From Aphis gossypii (lineage: Eukaryota > Arthropoda > Insecta > Hemiptera > Aphididae): 64,000 nucleotides of DNA. The position numbers and the translations under genes were made by a program. The notes under the pieces are model-generated. The model ran no database searches, had not been told where the DNA came from, and saw only the letters and a program-made list of their open reading frames with translations. The DNA lies in contig NC_065531.1 in assembly GCF_020184175.1 (NCBI RefSeq), forward strand, positions 39,019,213-39,083,212, given 5' to 3'. Positions 12,456 through 25,800 of the stretch are shown in pieces (the first letter of the stretch is position 1; the number at the start of each line of letters is the position of its first letter).

Positions 12456-13080
12456 GAACAGCGCCAGACGTAAGAAGTTACAACGGTCTTCTGTGGCCAC
12501 ATTTGACGAAGCTGATATTATGCTCAAACGGACGATGGTGCCCACAGACAATGAAACTGCCGTGACCCAAAAGGTGAGGCAGCACGTGACCAAGCTTAAC
12601 AGCTACCGAGTCAAACCACCCTGGTCGAAATGTCCGCCATTGTGGACGAGCCCTCGATACCGCTGTCCTACACACCCGGGTCGTACGTTCCTTCAGTGAT
12701 CTCCGTGTCCACGTTTCCAAAGACCCCGGGCGGCCGGGCAGCCGCAAGATCTGCCCGCAACGCGTATTGCCATCATATTTCTTCCGAGGCAACAACTCGA
12801 AACGTTATGGTTGTATTCAGTATCCTTAGTGGAACGACGATAATATCCACACGTACGTGGAGTTGATTAGAGCGGAAGACGTGTAGGATAAACTGACCTC
12901 ACGTACGAAAAATGCGAAGACGATTGTCAGATCGCCCGAATACCACAACCTTATAATTCCGCATGAAAACCGCAATTTTTGTTTGAAGCTGTTGGGCAAA
13001 CACAAGACGAAAATCGCGCCGGCGCATAGGATTCGTAAATCAATTGTGTACCGAACGGCGGCAATAGTACGAAGAACATG
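12456..13080 (+). pseudogene. Broken copy of an unrecognised ORF (inverted partner of 14499-15143)
   Basis: From about 12463 to 13077 this strand is a diverged copy (by eye well over 80% identical at the start) of the minus-strand ORF at 14499-15143. It opens SARRKKLQRSSVATFDEADI in frame, but a one-base deletion near 12610 shifts the frame after the codons for LNSYR. The remainder continues in another frame (SAIVDEP..PGSYVP..ISVS) with at least one more shift and in-frame stops near 12830 and 12886. The end again matches the partner (RSPEYHNLIIPHENR, about 12930-12973). It is notably GC-richer than its surroundings. Function unknown. Confidence 0.7.
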
Positions 13081-14498
13081 TCGTGTAGGATTAATTAAAT
13101 TCTAACTATCCTTACTGGCCGACGATGTGGAGCTGGTGGTTTGGTTGGCTGAAGATCATCATCTTTACATCCAGCATCGAAACTATCTGGTACTTGCAAA
13201 ACTAAAAATAAAACATCATCATCGAAACTAAGTATATATAATATATATATAGTACCTATATGCGGATTGCAAAGTACGAATATATTAGGTATATAAGAGA
13301 AACCATTCTTTTTTCCCCATCCCGCTATATCTATTTATTGATGGAAATGTTGGAGTAGTAAAAAATGGTCCAGAAATAGTGTATGACACAGGATCCAGGT
13401 ATACTTGGCAGTTATTCGTTCATCAAAATTATAAATACTTGTATAAGCGGTAACTAATGCGTATTACGTCTAGGTCAGTTTAGTAATTAAACTACTAGAT
13501 AGTTTGAAATCCAATTTTTATGTATCAATACTCAGGAAAATATTTTGATTCATAAAATTTTAATATGAAATTGTAAATGTACGTTGTCAAAAAAAATTAC
13601 TTTAAAATAATCAGTATCACCCAAAATACATTTTATACTTTCGGGCTAATGTTTCAAACCACCAGAAAAAAAGATGCCTTTGCAACAAAATCCCAGCCCT
13701 ACTTAAAAGTAATAATAGTAATATAGGCTAGACCGTGTCTCCATTCAGGATGGTTTTTCGTATAGCCGAATAGGTACAATTATAAGTTATTGAATTTAAA
13801 AATACTATATATTATTCATTAATATAAGTGACCCACTCGACAGTTATTGTACAACAGTGGAGTGATACCTTGTTAGGGCCGGATTAAGACATTTTACGCT
13901 CCGGGACAAACCTATCTAAAATTAAGAACTAATTTCTTATAAACATAAAATTATTTTACTATATTTTGGTATTTTTCAAATGATATTTTTTTAAATATCA
14001 CTATATAAACATTAAACAATATAAATTTTCAATAAAATTAATGTAAATGTATTTATTAAAATAACAATTTTGGAAACATGATTCAAATTCAAATTAAATT
14101 AATGAATTAAAATGATTAGGTAGGTATTTAGGTATATAAAATACTGCGATTTATTATGTAAAAAAATTATTTATATATAATTGTATATCATAAAAATGCT
14201 TTTTTTTGATTTCTGTTTAGCGAATTGATTAATATACATTCATCTTATGAGTTATGACATAGATTCAAGTAAAACATTTTCAATATTAATAAGCAAATAA
14301 ATTTAATTTTTTTTTTTTTTTTGAAAGAATAGATAGAAAATAGTTCTTGACTATTTTTAAGTTTTTAAATTTTAGTTTTTTTCACTCTAAATGGTACCTA
14401 CATTATTTCAAAACTTTGCTCTTTTAAAATCTTGCACATGGAGGCAGATGCCCCCTCAGCCCCCCTTTAATCCGGCTCGGTAGCCTTACACAGATGCA
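13081..14498. other. Spacer between the inverted ORF copies
   Basis: No gene is supported. The left part (13081-13860) is unremarkable AT-rich sequence. The right part holds the GCCGGATTAA-bounded repeat described separately. Confidence 0.4.
13877..14477. mobile_element. Possible transposon bounded by GCCGGATTAA ends
   Basis: The left boundary reads AGGGCCGGATTAAGACA, and the right boundary, reversed, reads GAGCCGGATTAAAGGGG, so short imperfect inverted ends bracket about 600 bases of AT-rich non-coding sequence. I could not find a clear target duplication, so the exact limits and class are uncertain. Its right end stops about 20 bases from the stop codon of the unknown minus-strand ORF. Confidence 0.45.
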
Positions 14499-15143
14499 CT
14501 AACCCATCTTTCTTAATTTATTATTACCGTGGTTTCGGTGCACGATTGACTTGCGACTCCCAAGCGCCGGCTCGATTTTCGTCTTCCGTTTGTCCAACAT
14601 CTTTGAACAAAGATGGCGGTTTTCATGCGGAATTATAAGATTGTGGTATTCGGGCGATCTGACAATCGTCTTCGCATTTTTCGTACGCGAGGGCAGTTCA
14701 TCCTCCACATCTTCCGCACTAATCAACTCCACGTACGTGTGGATATTATCGTCGCTCCACCAAGGATACCGAATACAGCCATAACGCTTCGAGTTCTTGC
14801 CTTGGAACGAACATGATTGCAATACGCGCTGCCGGCGGATCCCGGGGCTGCCCGGAATCTTCGGAAACTTGGACACGGAGATCACTGTAGGAACGTACGA
14901 CCCGGGGATGTAGGACGGCGGCATCAAGGGCTCGTCCACAATGTCGGACATTTCGATCCGGGTGGTTTGATTTCGGTCGCTGTTAAGCTTGTTCATGCGC
15001 TGCCTCACTTTTTGGGTCACGGCAGTTTCATCGTCTGTGGGCACCATCAACCGTTTGAGCATAATATCAGCTTCGTCAAATGTGGCCACAGAAGATCGTT
15101 GTAACTTCTTACGTCTGGCACTTTTACCTTTGATGTTTTTCAT
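14499..15143 (-). CDS. Unrecognised 214-residue protein (open copy of an inverted pair)
   Basis: A single uninterrupted frame from ATG at 15143 to TAG at 14499. I do not recognise the protein. It is basic at the N-terminus (MKNIKGKSARRKKLQRSS), has a Pro/Tyr stretch in the middle (PPSYIPGSYVP), then a segment with WWSDDNIHTYVEL and RSPEYHNLIIPHENR, and a basic end. There is no signal peptide, membrane segment or zinc-binding pattern. It is GC-richer than neighbouring DNA and lacks introns, which would fit a retrocopy, a transposon-carried gene or an exon of a larger gene. A broken inverted copy lies at 12456-13080. Whether this copy is expressed cannot be told from the sequence. Confidence 0.45.
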   Translation of the reverse strand: MKNIKGKSARRKKLQRSSVATFDEADIMLKRLMVPTDDETAVTQKVRQRMNKLNSDRNQTTRIEMSDIVDEPLMPPSYIPGSYVPTVISVSKFPKIPGSPGIRRQRVLQSCSFQGKNSKRYGCIRYPWWSDDNIHTYVELISAEDVEDELPSRTKNAKTIVRSPEYHNLIIPHENRHLCSKMLDKRKTKIEPALGSRKSIVHRNHGNNKLRKMG

Positions 15144-16847
15144 TTTATACTTAAAATTTATTTGACGTGTTAATTTAAAACTAATTTGATTTTACCTATA
15201 TATTATTTATTATTTACTATAAATAAAATACTTTTCGTCGTAGTGATAGTAACCGAGGTAAGTATATATAAAATTTTTTTTTATCGAGATTTAATTTTGT
15301 CTATATATATATATCGATAAAAATATTCATTACTTCAGGAACATTGATGTGTCATAATAATAAACGGAAATTAATCCTTACAAATTAGACGAAATTCTAA
15401 ACGGAACTATGAATGTACCACGGAGTCCGTGGAATGTACCTACCATACTATCATATACACATAAAACAACCATTATATGTCTTTGGAATGTGCCTATATT
15501 GGCTATATTCATTTTATATGCGTATTTTTTACTGTGTACGATTTATCTATTTATAAACAGGAGACCATCCCTATTCACTCATTAACGCCCAGACTAAACC
15601 ACTGGGTCCAGAGAAAACAGTAAAATACAGACATTTTGGACACTGTGCATACAGGTTACCTGTTATAAGTGCCATCATAATAGATTATCAGATATTTTGT
15701 AGGCATTTCTAATGATTTTCACATGGCGAATTATACTGCAATTATTATTTCCTTGGATCTTTAAAATAAATATATAGTATAATATACTGCCACATTTATC
15801 ATAGCTATCATAAAAAACATTACATAATGCCGTAGTGCCGTGTTAATGGTGTTATATTTGTTTAATACATACTATTACTTATGCATGTTGTTTTTAAAAT
15901 TAAAAATAAATTTGTGAATCGTTTAAATAATATTTTAGACTTTAAAAAACCTAAAAAACCTAATATATTTAAGTAATTTTAAATATGACAAACTTGATAT
16001 GTTAAATTAAAAACAATAAATAAATCGAAAAAAAAAACAAAAATTCGTTTAAAAGAAATATAATTGTATACTTCAATATTCAATAAAAATTTAAATAAAT
16101 CAAATATTTTTCATTTTTTTTTTTAATTAAATCTTTTAATAACATATTAAACAAAAATATAAATGTTGTACTTTGTTCACTTCATACTTCACACTTAGTA
16201 GGTACTAGTCATTGTATACAATGTCTAGTGTAAGTGATAGGTACATGAAAAATTATCTACATGGTTTAAATAACTCGGGAATCGTAAACCTGGTTTGATC
16301 AGTGTTTATAATGATCATTTATCCAACTGGATGATAATTTACACAACAACACAACGAAAAATGTATAAAAAAAACAAGCAATAATATTTAGTTAATAATT
16401 TAGATCATACATAGTACAAGATGTGCAATATATATTTCAAAAAAACTATAGTTGTTATTAGGTACTCATTAGTGAATAAAAAGTATTGCATATGTATTAT
16501 ATTTTTTTTTTCATTTAATTTATTTACAGAGAAATACTGGTTGAAAAAACTCCTACAGAGGCACTGAATATAATAAGTATATTATTGTTTGTATATTAAA
16601 TAAATATTCAATGATTAAATAATAAACAGATAATTCTTAAGTCTATATATTTTACTCAAATAGTAAGACATTAAGTTTAATAGATAGGTACTTACACATA
16701 ATATAAAAAAAGGTATTAAAATTAAAGGCAGAAAAACATGAAATCACTATTTTTAAATAGAATTAATAAAATGTACAATATAAATTTGAAAATATGAATG
16801 CATTGAGCATTCATATTTTTCTTTGGTAATTAATAAGCTAATAGACA
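15144..16847. other. Intergenic region upstream of the unknown ORF and downstream of axotactin
   Basis: AT-rich, with a short TATA microsatellite near 15300-15312. No coding frame, RNA gene or clear transposon was recognised. Confidence 0.45.
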
Positions 16848-19800
16848 TTATTGTTTATCTTCAGTAATTTCTTCTAATATTTCAGATGTTTCTTCAATAG
16901 GTTCCCATGTTTTGTCTATTTTGTTTAAATAACCTATACAATTAATGTATATAGTTTTTATAATTTGTAATTGAAAAAATATAGGTATACCTCGTATAGC
17001 CGAATGTTTTAATCTAGGTTCAATTCGTAATTCTTTTCCTTTTAAACTTTCATTATCTTCATCTGTAGGAGTATAGAATCTGACAACAGGCAATGGTTGT
17101 TTACTCAATGATTTCATTTCCATATTTATTCCATTAAGTTGAAGTTTATCTTCCTGAATATAAAGAAAGAATAAATTATAACTGTCAGTGAACAACTTAG
17201 TGCATATTTAACTGTATTATACTTTTACAAGTTTGTATCCCTCTTGCATTTGAATTGACTGTCGTTTATTTCGCACTATTTCAGCATTAATTTCTTCATC
17301 TCGTCTTTTCTTCCATTTAACATTAGTATGGTATGCATGATATGACACAGATATTATAACTAGCGATAAAATACTAGCCATTACCATTGCTACAACTTTA
17401 AAAACAAAAATCATATGCTCAGAGTAAGTTGTATAAATAAATAATTGGAGTTAATCATTTATAACTTATTAAATCTAGATCTAAACATTAAAAAAATTTT
17501 TTACTACGAGTTATTAGGTAAATATACAATACATATTATAATACCTATGAGTTTGTTCATCAAAAAGTTGCTCTCAAATTTTAACTTACCATTAAACGTA
17601 TTATCTTGTTGTGTGAATACTTTTGCATACTTAGAATCATAAGGCATTCGAGCTGGAGGATCCAAGACCCAAGTTTGATCAACTCCCTAAAGAGAATAGA
17701 GCATTTAAAATAAATAATAGCAAGTTTGAGGCAAAAATAATTCATACATAGCTTATGTTAAGTGAAGGTCCAGGTCTAGGCTTATGTATATCATCAAAAG
17801 AAGCACACTGAGCACTACGAACTCCTTGAGAATTTGTTACATTTACTTTTTCACTACCAGTTTTTGTAAACAGCATATATTCATCTAAAGGTCTCATTGC
17901 ATTATAATTTACTTCCAAAAATACATCTGAAATTAATATATATATATATATTACAAAGATATACCTTCTTATTACTTGTTAACTATTAAGCTACATAAAT
18001 ATATTTATTAATAAAAATAAAATAATGTATGTATAGTTAGTATTTAATAATCATGAATTGTAATTATTTGAGAATGAAATGGTAGTAATTAATAATAACA
18101 GTCAACATTTAATTATTACATTAATTATAGTATGTAAAAATCATTTAAATTTGATTGAATCCTATTCAAATATTAAATATGTATGAATTCATTATTGATA
18201 TAGACATATAGTTAAGGTTCAACTATAGAATAATATGGATCCCAGTGTTCGTAAAATTAAAAAAAAAAAATAATAGTTTTTAGAGAGATAAAACCTTACA
18301 GTGAAATTTCCATACAATGAAATTTACTATTTAATTAATAATTTTAGAAAACTATGACCTTCATTTTTAACTATACATTAATTTTATTTATAATTTGCGG
18401 GTGTGCAATTAATTTCATTATTATTTTTGTTTCTTTTACGTTAATAGAAAAAAGTTTATTTTTTTATTAATTTATTTTTATGAAAAGTAGGTACTTAAAT
18501 TGTCTTACTATTATTAAATAAATTTAAATAATTTGATTCAATATCAAGATTAAAAATTACTTTTATCATAAGCTTGCTGTGTTAAGTGCTTTCACACACA
18601 TCAAAATAATATGTAAAAAATATATAAAAAAAAAAATTTCAAACACCAAAAAAATAACCACTGATGAAAAAAAAATAAAACAATGGAAATCATTGAAAAG
18701 CTGATTTCTTGCACTTCAAAATAATTAATACAATATCCCTAGCTGTTATCCCTTTAAGATAATAAAACAGCTATAGCCCACCTAATTAACAAACATTCAA
18801 CATTTATTTAATATTAATTTAAGTACACAAATTACTTGAAATGCATCCACTATAACTTGTATAAGAAGCAAATCGTGGGTCAGTTGTATTAAGTCCACCA
18901 ATTTGTACTTCATTATCTCCAGCCGTGATATCAGTTAATGTATCAGTTAAACTTAAAACTGGAATTTTTTTTAGTTCTATAGGATCTCTGTCGACCTATG
19001 AAAATAATAATAATAATTTATAAATAAATCTTTAGCTATAAGTGTATTCATACACCTAAGAAAACAGTTTACCATAAGTATTGAACTAGACTCAGTACGC
19101 TTATAGTAGACCGAGTGTCTAGCTCCATTTAAAAAGTTTCTGTCTTTAATATGTGCACCAAATGCTCCTCCAGTTCCTTCACGGTCTTCTTCAAATATCA
19201 TTTCACCTTTTTCATTTAATGCAACAATAAGATAGTAACTTCTCCTAAATAACAATATTATTGTATATTGTATTATATTTTATGTAGGTAATAATCACAA
19301 TTCAAAATAATATATCTTAAATTGAATTGGTAATTCACATAATATAATATTATGATTAGGCATATTAAAAGAAATGGAATAGTATATCAAAATATTAAAA
19401 ATAAAAATTGTTTAAAACAATTATCTGAAAATCTCAAATATCTCAAATATCTGTTAAGTATAGATTATTTATTAAAACTCAAATAAATTTTACTTGTTCT
19501 CTGTTTGGATAAGCAATAAAACTGTGCTTCGTTGTCTCTTATCACTACTTGAAAAAGCTAAATTTAACTTTACTTGCGTAACTGGTCCTTCAAGAAGAAA
19601 TTTTCGGCGTAAAACGGAAACGCCACTAAAATCTGCTCCTTTATCTAAACACCAGAAGTTTTAATGGGTAGGTAAGAAAGTTAACGTATTAAAAAAAATA
19701 TCTTTACCTAAACCACAAAAATCTCCATAATAAGACGTATGTTCACAATCACATGAACTACCTCCTTTTTCAAAATTTTCAATACAAATCCCTTTATTTT

Positions 19801-22800
19801 TACAAGGCTGTTGCTCATCACATTTCATGTTACATCCAGATATTATGCCTCTAAGTTCTATAAGATTATTATAATTAAATACTGATATAAGTTAATTATA
19901 ATTTACACATATGGTATATACCTTTTTCTTTAGAAGTATTAAATGAAGAATTTGCTAAGCCAAGACTACTGAAACTGACTACAAAATCATCTATTTTTAA
20001 TCCTCGTACACAACCAACATATCCAGACAATCGAACAGATTCTTTTTTACTACTAATTAAATTTTCTGGATCAAATCCACCAATATTTACTTGAAAGTAT
20101 TCTGTAGGAGGAGCAGGAGGTCTTTGTGGTGATAAAACCTCTAGTAAAAACCAATAATCAAAATCAAATAAAAATTTAATATACTAAACTATGTACCAAT
20201 TACATTAGTATATTACATTTTAAAGCATTATTTATAAACCAAATGAAAATAATTTAATGTAGACCTACCCAGTTCAGGATTTATCCAAGGTTTGCTAGTA
20301 TAATTTACCAATAAACTATACCCGACTGGAACAGAACTATTAACTTCATTGACATACAACATAGTAACATTTTCTTTTCTCACCAAAGCTAGTTGAATAG
20401 ATTTTCCTCGATTTAAACCTAAATTGTTTAATTAAAATTATTTTATTTATAAAACTATGGAATCATAATATATAACTCAAAATCTACCTGGGTATTTTAC
20501 AGTTATATTGTAAATTTTATGAGAATGATTAAACACAAATACCACAGAATTCCCATTCATAATAAAAAGTTGCACAAAATTATTTAAATGATCATTTGCA
20601 TGTAATATTAAAGAGTTTTCATCATATGTTCTTAAATTCATTAAAATATCTTTAGTCAAAAGTTTATAATAAGACTCTTGACTTAATTCTGTTATATTAT
20701 TAATAAAATAATTCCGTTTAAAATATGACTCTCTTGTAATAAATGTTAAGCCTTGTGTATTGATATCTAAATAAATGGTAAATAATAGCCATTTAATATA
20801 ATAATTAATAAAATAATAACTAATTAGCACATAGAACTGAATAATGGGATATTATTTCATTATTTTTTTTTAATTGATACTTAACTATTTTCACAATATA
20901 TCCCACTATAGGCCCAAGGGTTTTCACAAACACATTGAAATGTACTCCATAGTTCTTTGCACTTTGCCCCATTTTTACATGGATTCGGAGCACACGATGG
21001 TTTACATTCTTTAATTATTTCAGATAAATGAACACTCATATATGAATATATATCTAAAATTTCACCATTTACTACCAGTCCTCGAAAACATCCTATCAAA
21101 CCTTGACTTACAGTTGTAACTTGAAGAAGGTCTCTAAATTTTTTTTATTATTTTCATGGTGAACAGAAGAATAATAGATAGGTAATAAACTTACTCTGTA
21201 GCACCTCCAATATACATACTTCCTTCAAAAGGACCAAATTTTTCATTAGGCAATAAATCAATCATTTCATAATCTGTATTAATCATAAAGCGTACATGAT
21301 GAGAGTTATAATCAATCCAAATTTTTTGCCATTCGCCATTATTTAAACGTCGTCTAGATTTTACTTCCATGTCTCTTGATTTTCCAGAATTTAACGTAAA
21401 ATTAAAAGTTAATTTAAAATCTACAAGTTTTGAATAAATACATTAATAAAATAATTATAAAATTAAATTTTAGAACCATAAAAATATACCACTTGTGAGA
21501 GCGACCATAAAAGAAGGGTGTTGTCTTCGAATCGGTGGTTGGTAAAGTAAAATTGCTTTTTCACCAGTAGTTCTAAAACTGAATGCTATATCTCCTTTTC
21601 TCCAACCTGGTACTTCTATGTAAGATTGACTAGTTGTAAATGTTACAACATACTTTTGAGTATCTAAAAATGTAAAGCATTTATTTTTAATAAAGCTTTT
21701 CAATATATTTTTATTAAACCTTACTTGTTTCAACACATTCAAGTGGCCCTAATGTTATACGTCCTAAAGCATCGAGCTGTAAATGTTCTTGTTGTAAAAA
21801 CACCATTTTTGTAATTCCTAATCCTCCATATTTAGAAGTTAAATAATGGCCTTCGTCTGAATGCCATTTTGCATCAGGAAAATCACAATTACATGAATGT
21901 GTACGATTTGAACACGTCTTATTCACTAAAAACAAATATTATGAGAACAAATACTAAATTAAAAATGAATATTAACACTTAAAAGTACTTGAACATGGGC
22001 AAGATCCTCGTTTAGCATAACCAATAAAATTAATAAGCTCTTCTTGAGCAGCAGAAGTAAACCATGTAGCAGAATGGAGATCTAATGGAGCTTTATAACA
22101 ATCATATTTTATATATTGGCTACAATGTAAGGAATGTGATATAAGCTCCTTCAACATTTCCGGAGGAAAATCTCTATATGTAATAGTAAAGCTAAAATCT
22201 GATTCTGCTGCACTTCTAACATCCTAAATTTTTAAACATTTACTATTTAGAATGTACAATATTTATTATATACAGTAATAAAATTATTTTACAATTTGAC
22301 TGGGTAAATTGTGTTCAACAATGGTTTTTGAATCTCCTTGAGCCCCAAATTCACATTTAACATGAGCTGGTGGAAATTTTCCGTTTCCATCAATATCAAT
22401 GAGATATACATCAGGTTTAGTATAACCTAAAAGAGCAAGTTCCTCGCATGTCTTACGAAACTGTGCTAAATCAATTCAATTATATTGATATCTGTTTAAA
22501 TTATATGTGATTATATGTATTTTTACCAAAATGGCAATTTTTTCCAATATATCCTGTTCCTTTACAGTCACAAATTACATTATCATCAACGACTGAACAT
22601 TTACCATCATGTTCACAAGCATTTGGCCTCTTACATGGATCTACCAATTGGCAATTATCAATAGAAACTTGACCAGTTGTCCTATTAGTTCTAACCATAT
22701 GTCTAGATTCTAAAAATATACCATCTAACCAAATTTCTCGAATACAACCAACAAGGCCTATAATAATAAATTATTTTAAATTTAAAGAATTTTAATAAAA

Positions 22801-25800
22801 TAAAATAATAATGTTATACCAAAACTTCCTTTGCCTCCAATTCCACTACCAATAGTTATAGTCTGTTCAGCCAAAAAATGTTGAATGCCATTCAAAAAAG
22901 TTGTCTTATTTTTATCATCTACATTTAATGTAAGTAATCCTTTAGTATAATTTAAACAAATTTTATGCCAAGATCCTTCAATGTTTAAATCATATTTAAC
23001 AGTTGTTAATTGTGTGACATTTTTACTAGATGATGGCGTGAGTTCAAAACGTATTTCATTGTTTACCATCCGCAACTTATAAGAATATTTTCAATTAGTT
23101 AATTATGTAACATAAATAAATTGTCAGAGTATAACTTGCTTATTTATAAATTTCCACTTACTTCCCAAAATCCTGAAGAATTCTGAGTGGATGTTGTCAC
23201 AGGTGATGAAACTAAAATAGCCATGTGCTTATGACTTTTAAAATCAAACATTAAACTTATATGATTAACAGATGCTACTGGCCATAAAATATGTGAAGAT
23301 GGAAATGGTAATGTTATAGGAATCATATCAACTTCAGTTTCTGTGAATTCTGGTGATAAAAATCCAATGTAATGCACTTTTGGATTTCCTCTTTTTAATT
23401 CATATAATATTGATATGTCATTAAAGAAAACGTATTTTAAAGAACCTACAAAATTATTATGTGATTTCAAACCTGAAATGGTATAGGTATTATTGTTAAT
23501 TTAATTAATCAAACTTTTAATTGAAATGATAGTTATAATTTATATTATACCAGGTTTATTAGAAAGTGTAGGACCTCCACCGAAATATATTTCAGGATCT
23601 ATGTATAAATAATTTCGTGTTCCAGCCAAAATATAATTTTTAGTTTCTCCATTAAACATAATATCGACCATATTTTCTTTATGTAATATTGTCAAATTAT
23701 GCCATTGGTTTGAATTTGTGTTATTACCTACAGTTGCAAATATAGGCTCTCCATCACCAAGTTCAATTTCAACAATAACAGATCCATTATAAATTGATAT
23801 CGCAATGTGGTGATGTTTATGAGACTCTCCGCTCGCATAAAATAAAGCAGAATCATCAAATCTAGTCTTAAACATAAAACTAATACGATTCATACTTGAA
23901 TGAACCCTATCTTTCCAGTCATAAACACGATAAGATACATAAGAAGATCCTCGTAAAGTTAATACAGTAGAAACTGAAAATAGTTAATCAGTTTATATAC
24001 TAATGATGTAAATTTAATATATTTTTTATAAATAAATTATGAGTATAATACCATAAATATCACAGTATTCGCCTTCATAAAGAGTTCCAAAACAATCACA
24101 AGACAATTGATTATAATGATTAATACATAGACTACCTTGAAAACAAATATTGTCTTCAGTTTTACATCTAGAATTGATGTTTAAAGTGATTAGCTTAAAT
24201 GTAACATGTATTTTAAATTTAAATAATTTAGTCTTAAATGGTTTCAAAATAAACCATACTTATCTATACAGCCTTCTTGTACATTGTCATGTTTAGTAGC
24301 AATTAATGGTTTTATGGGCAATAAATCCGAAGCAGCTTTTCCAGCACTCAAAACCATTTCTTTTATGCAACCAACAAATGATTCAATTATATACTTAACA
24401 CCGTGTAGTTTTTCCTCAGGACTCAAACCTAAATCAAGTATATAGAAATTTAAAAAATAATATTAAGAATTCATAAATCACAATGGCTAATGGGCACTTA
24501 AATAGATTTTGTCAAACTGATAAACTAGTGGCATAAAAGATTTTAGGTTTTTGCACCTTAACAGCAATTTTTTACAATTTAAACTTAATCAACATGATCT
24601 ATGTTTAAGACTAATATTTCCTTAACAAAATAAAAGTAGTTTAAAAACTTTTCATTTCTAGTAAGAATGTTCTATAACATAACTTTTAATAAATAATTAC
24701 ATTTTAAAAATCTAAATATTTTTTTATGATAGTCCTTAAAAATGAAAAATTGGATTTTAAATAAAAATTGTAAGATTATAATTTTTATTAATTCAAAAAT
24801 AATTAATTTACAATGTATAAATACACCTAATTAACAATATATATATATTTTTTTACTCAATTAAATATAATTTGTTTTTAAATTTCATCAATAGAATAAG
24901 GACAATTCATTAATTTAATTTCAATATAATTATTATGTACATACCACCAATTAAAACTACAGATGTTAAATCAGTAGATATGCCATAGTTACTAGACTTA
25001 TGTAATCCTTGTATTATTTTTTCTGCGCTTATATTATCTACTTTAGCTATAAGTCTAGCACCATGTACATCTATGCGTACAGTAACAGTGTGCCAAATAT
25101 CATGATTTAATCCTAAAATATAAAAAAAAAATCATATAAAATTACATTACCTTAACTAAGTACAAAATTATTTTTTAATACTATTATCTAGATATTAATT
25201 ATGCAATTAAAAATTATATAGGATTTGCAATCCCACCCCGCAAAAAAAAGCAAAATTTGAATTCTCTACTATGACCCCTATTTCTAATAGAAACATAATT
25301 ATCTATGTACATTGTATATAAATGTGAAAATGGAAGTCTTTGTCATATAATATGTTCTCTGAATCTACTTTTCTAGTTATCTAGAATTTTTTCAAATGGG
25401 AATAAGTACATCGCGAAGCAGATTTTAAGATTATTTCTGATTCAATAAGTTAATGAAAAATCGAGTAATTAGTTTTTGAAATAATCGGCAGATACACATA
25501 TAAAGATATTTTTTTATCCATCAATATTTCTAATTATTAGATATTATGATATTATTAAAAATTAGTATATTAGTACAAATTAAATTTAGTATAATAGTAC
25601 AAAACTTTTTCATTATTTTTAGTTCAAATAATTAAAATTCTATTCAGAATAAAAAATAATCAATCAAATTTGGGTTGTTCAAAAAAAAAAAAAAAGTGTT
25701 GTTAAATGCAAGGGCATAATTAAAGGGTTATGAGGGGATAAATCTCCTAAAGCTTTATTAATATTTTGAAGTATTTATAATGTAAGGTTTTTTTTTTTTA

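Noticed and set aside
12478..12795. Minus-strand open frame over the broken inverted copy
   Set aside because: It is the antisense of the plus-strand pseudogene, whose coding sense is shown by similarity to the open copy at 14499-15143.
18715..18770. Possible mitochondrial 16S rRNA fragment (CTGTTATCCCTTT-like phrase)
   Set aside because: The match is only a dozen bases, lies in an axotactin intron and is not supported by flanking sequence.
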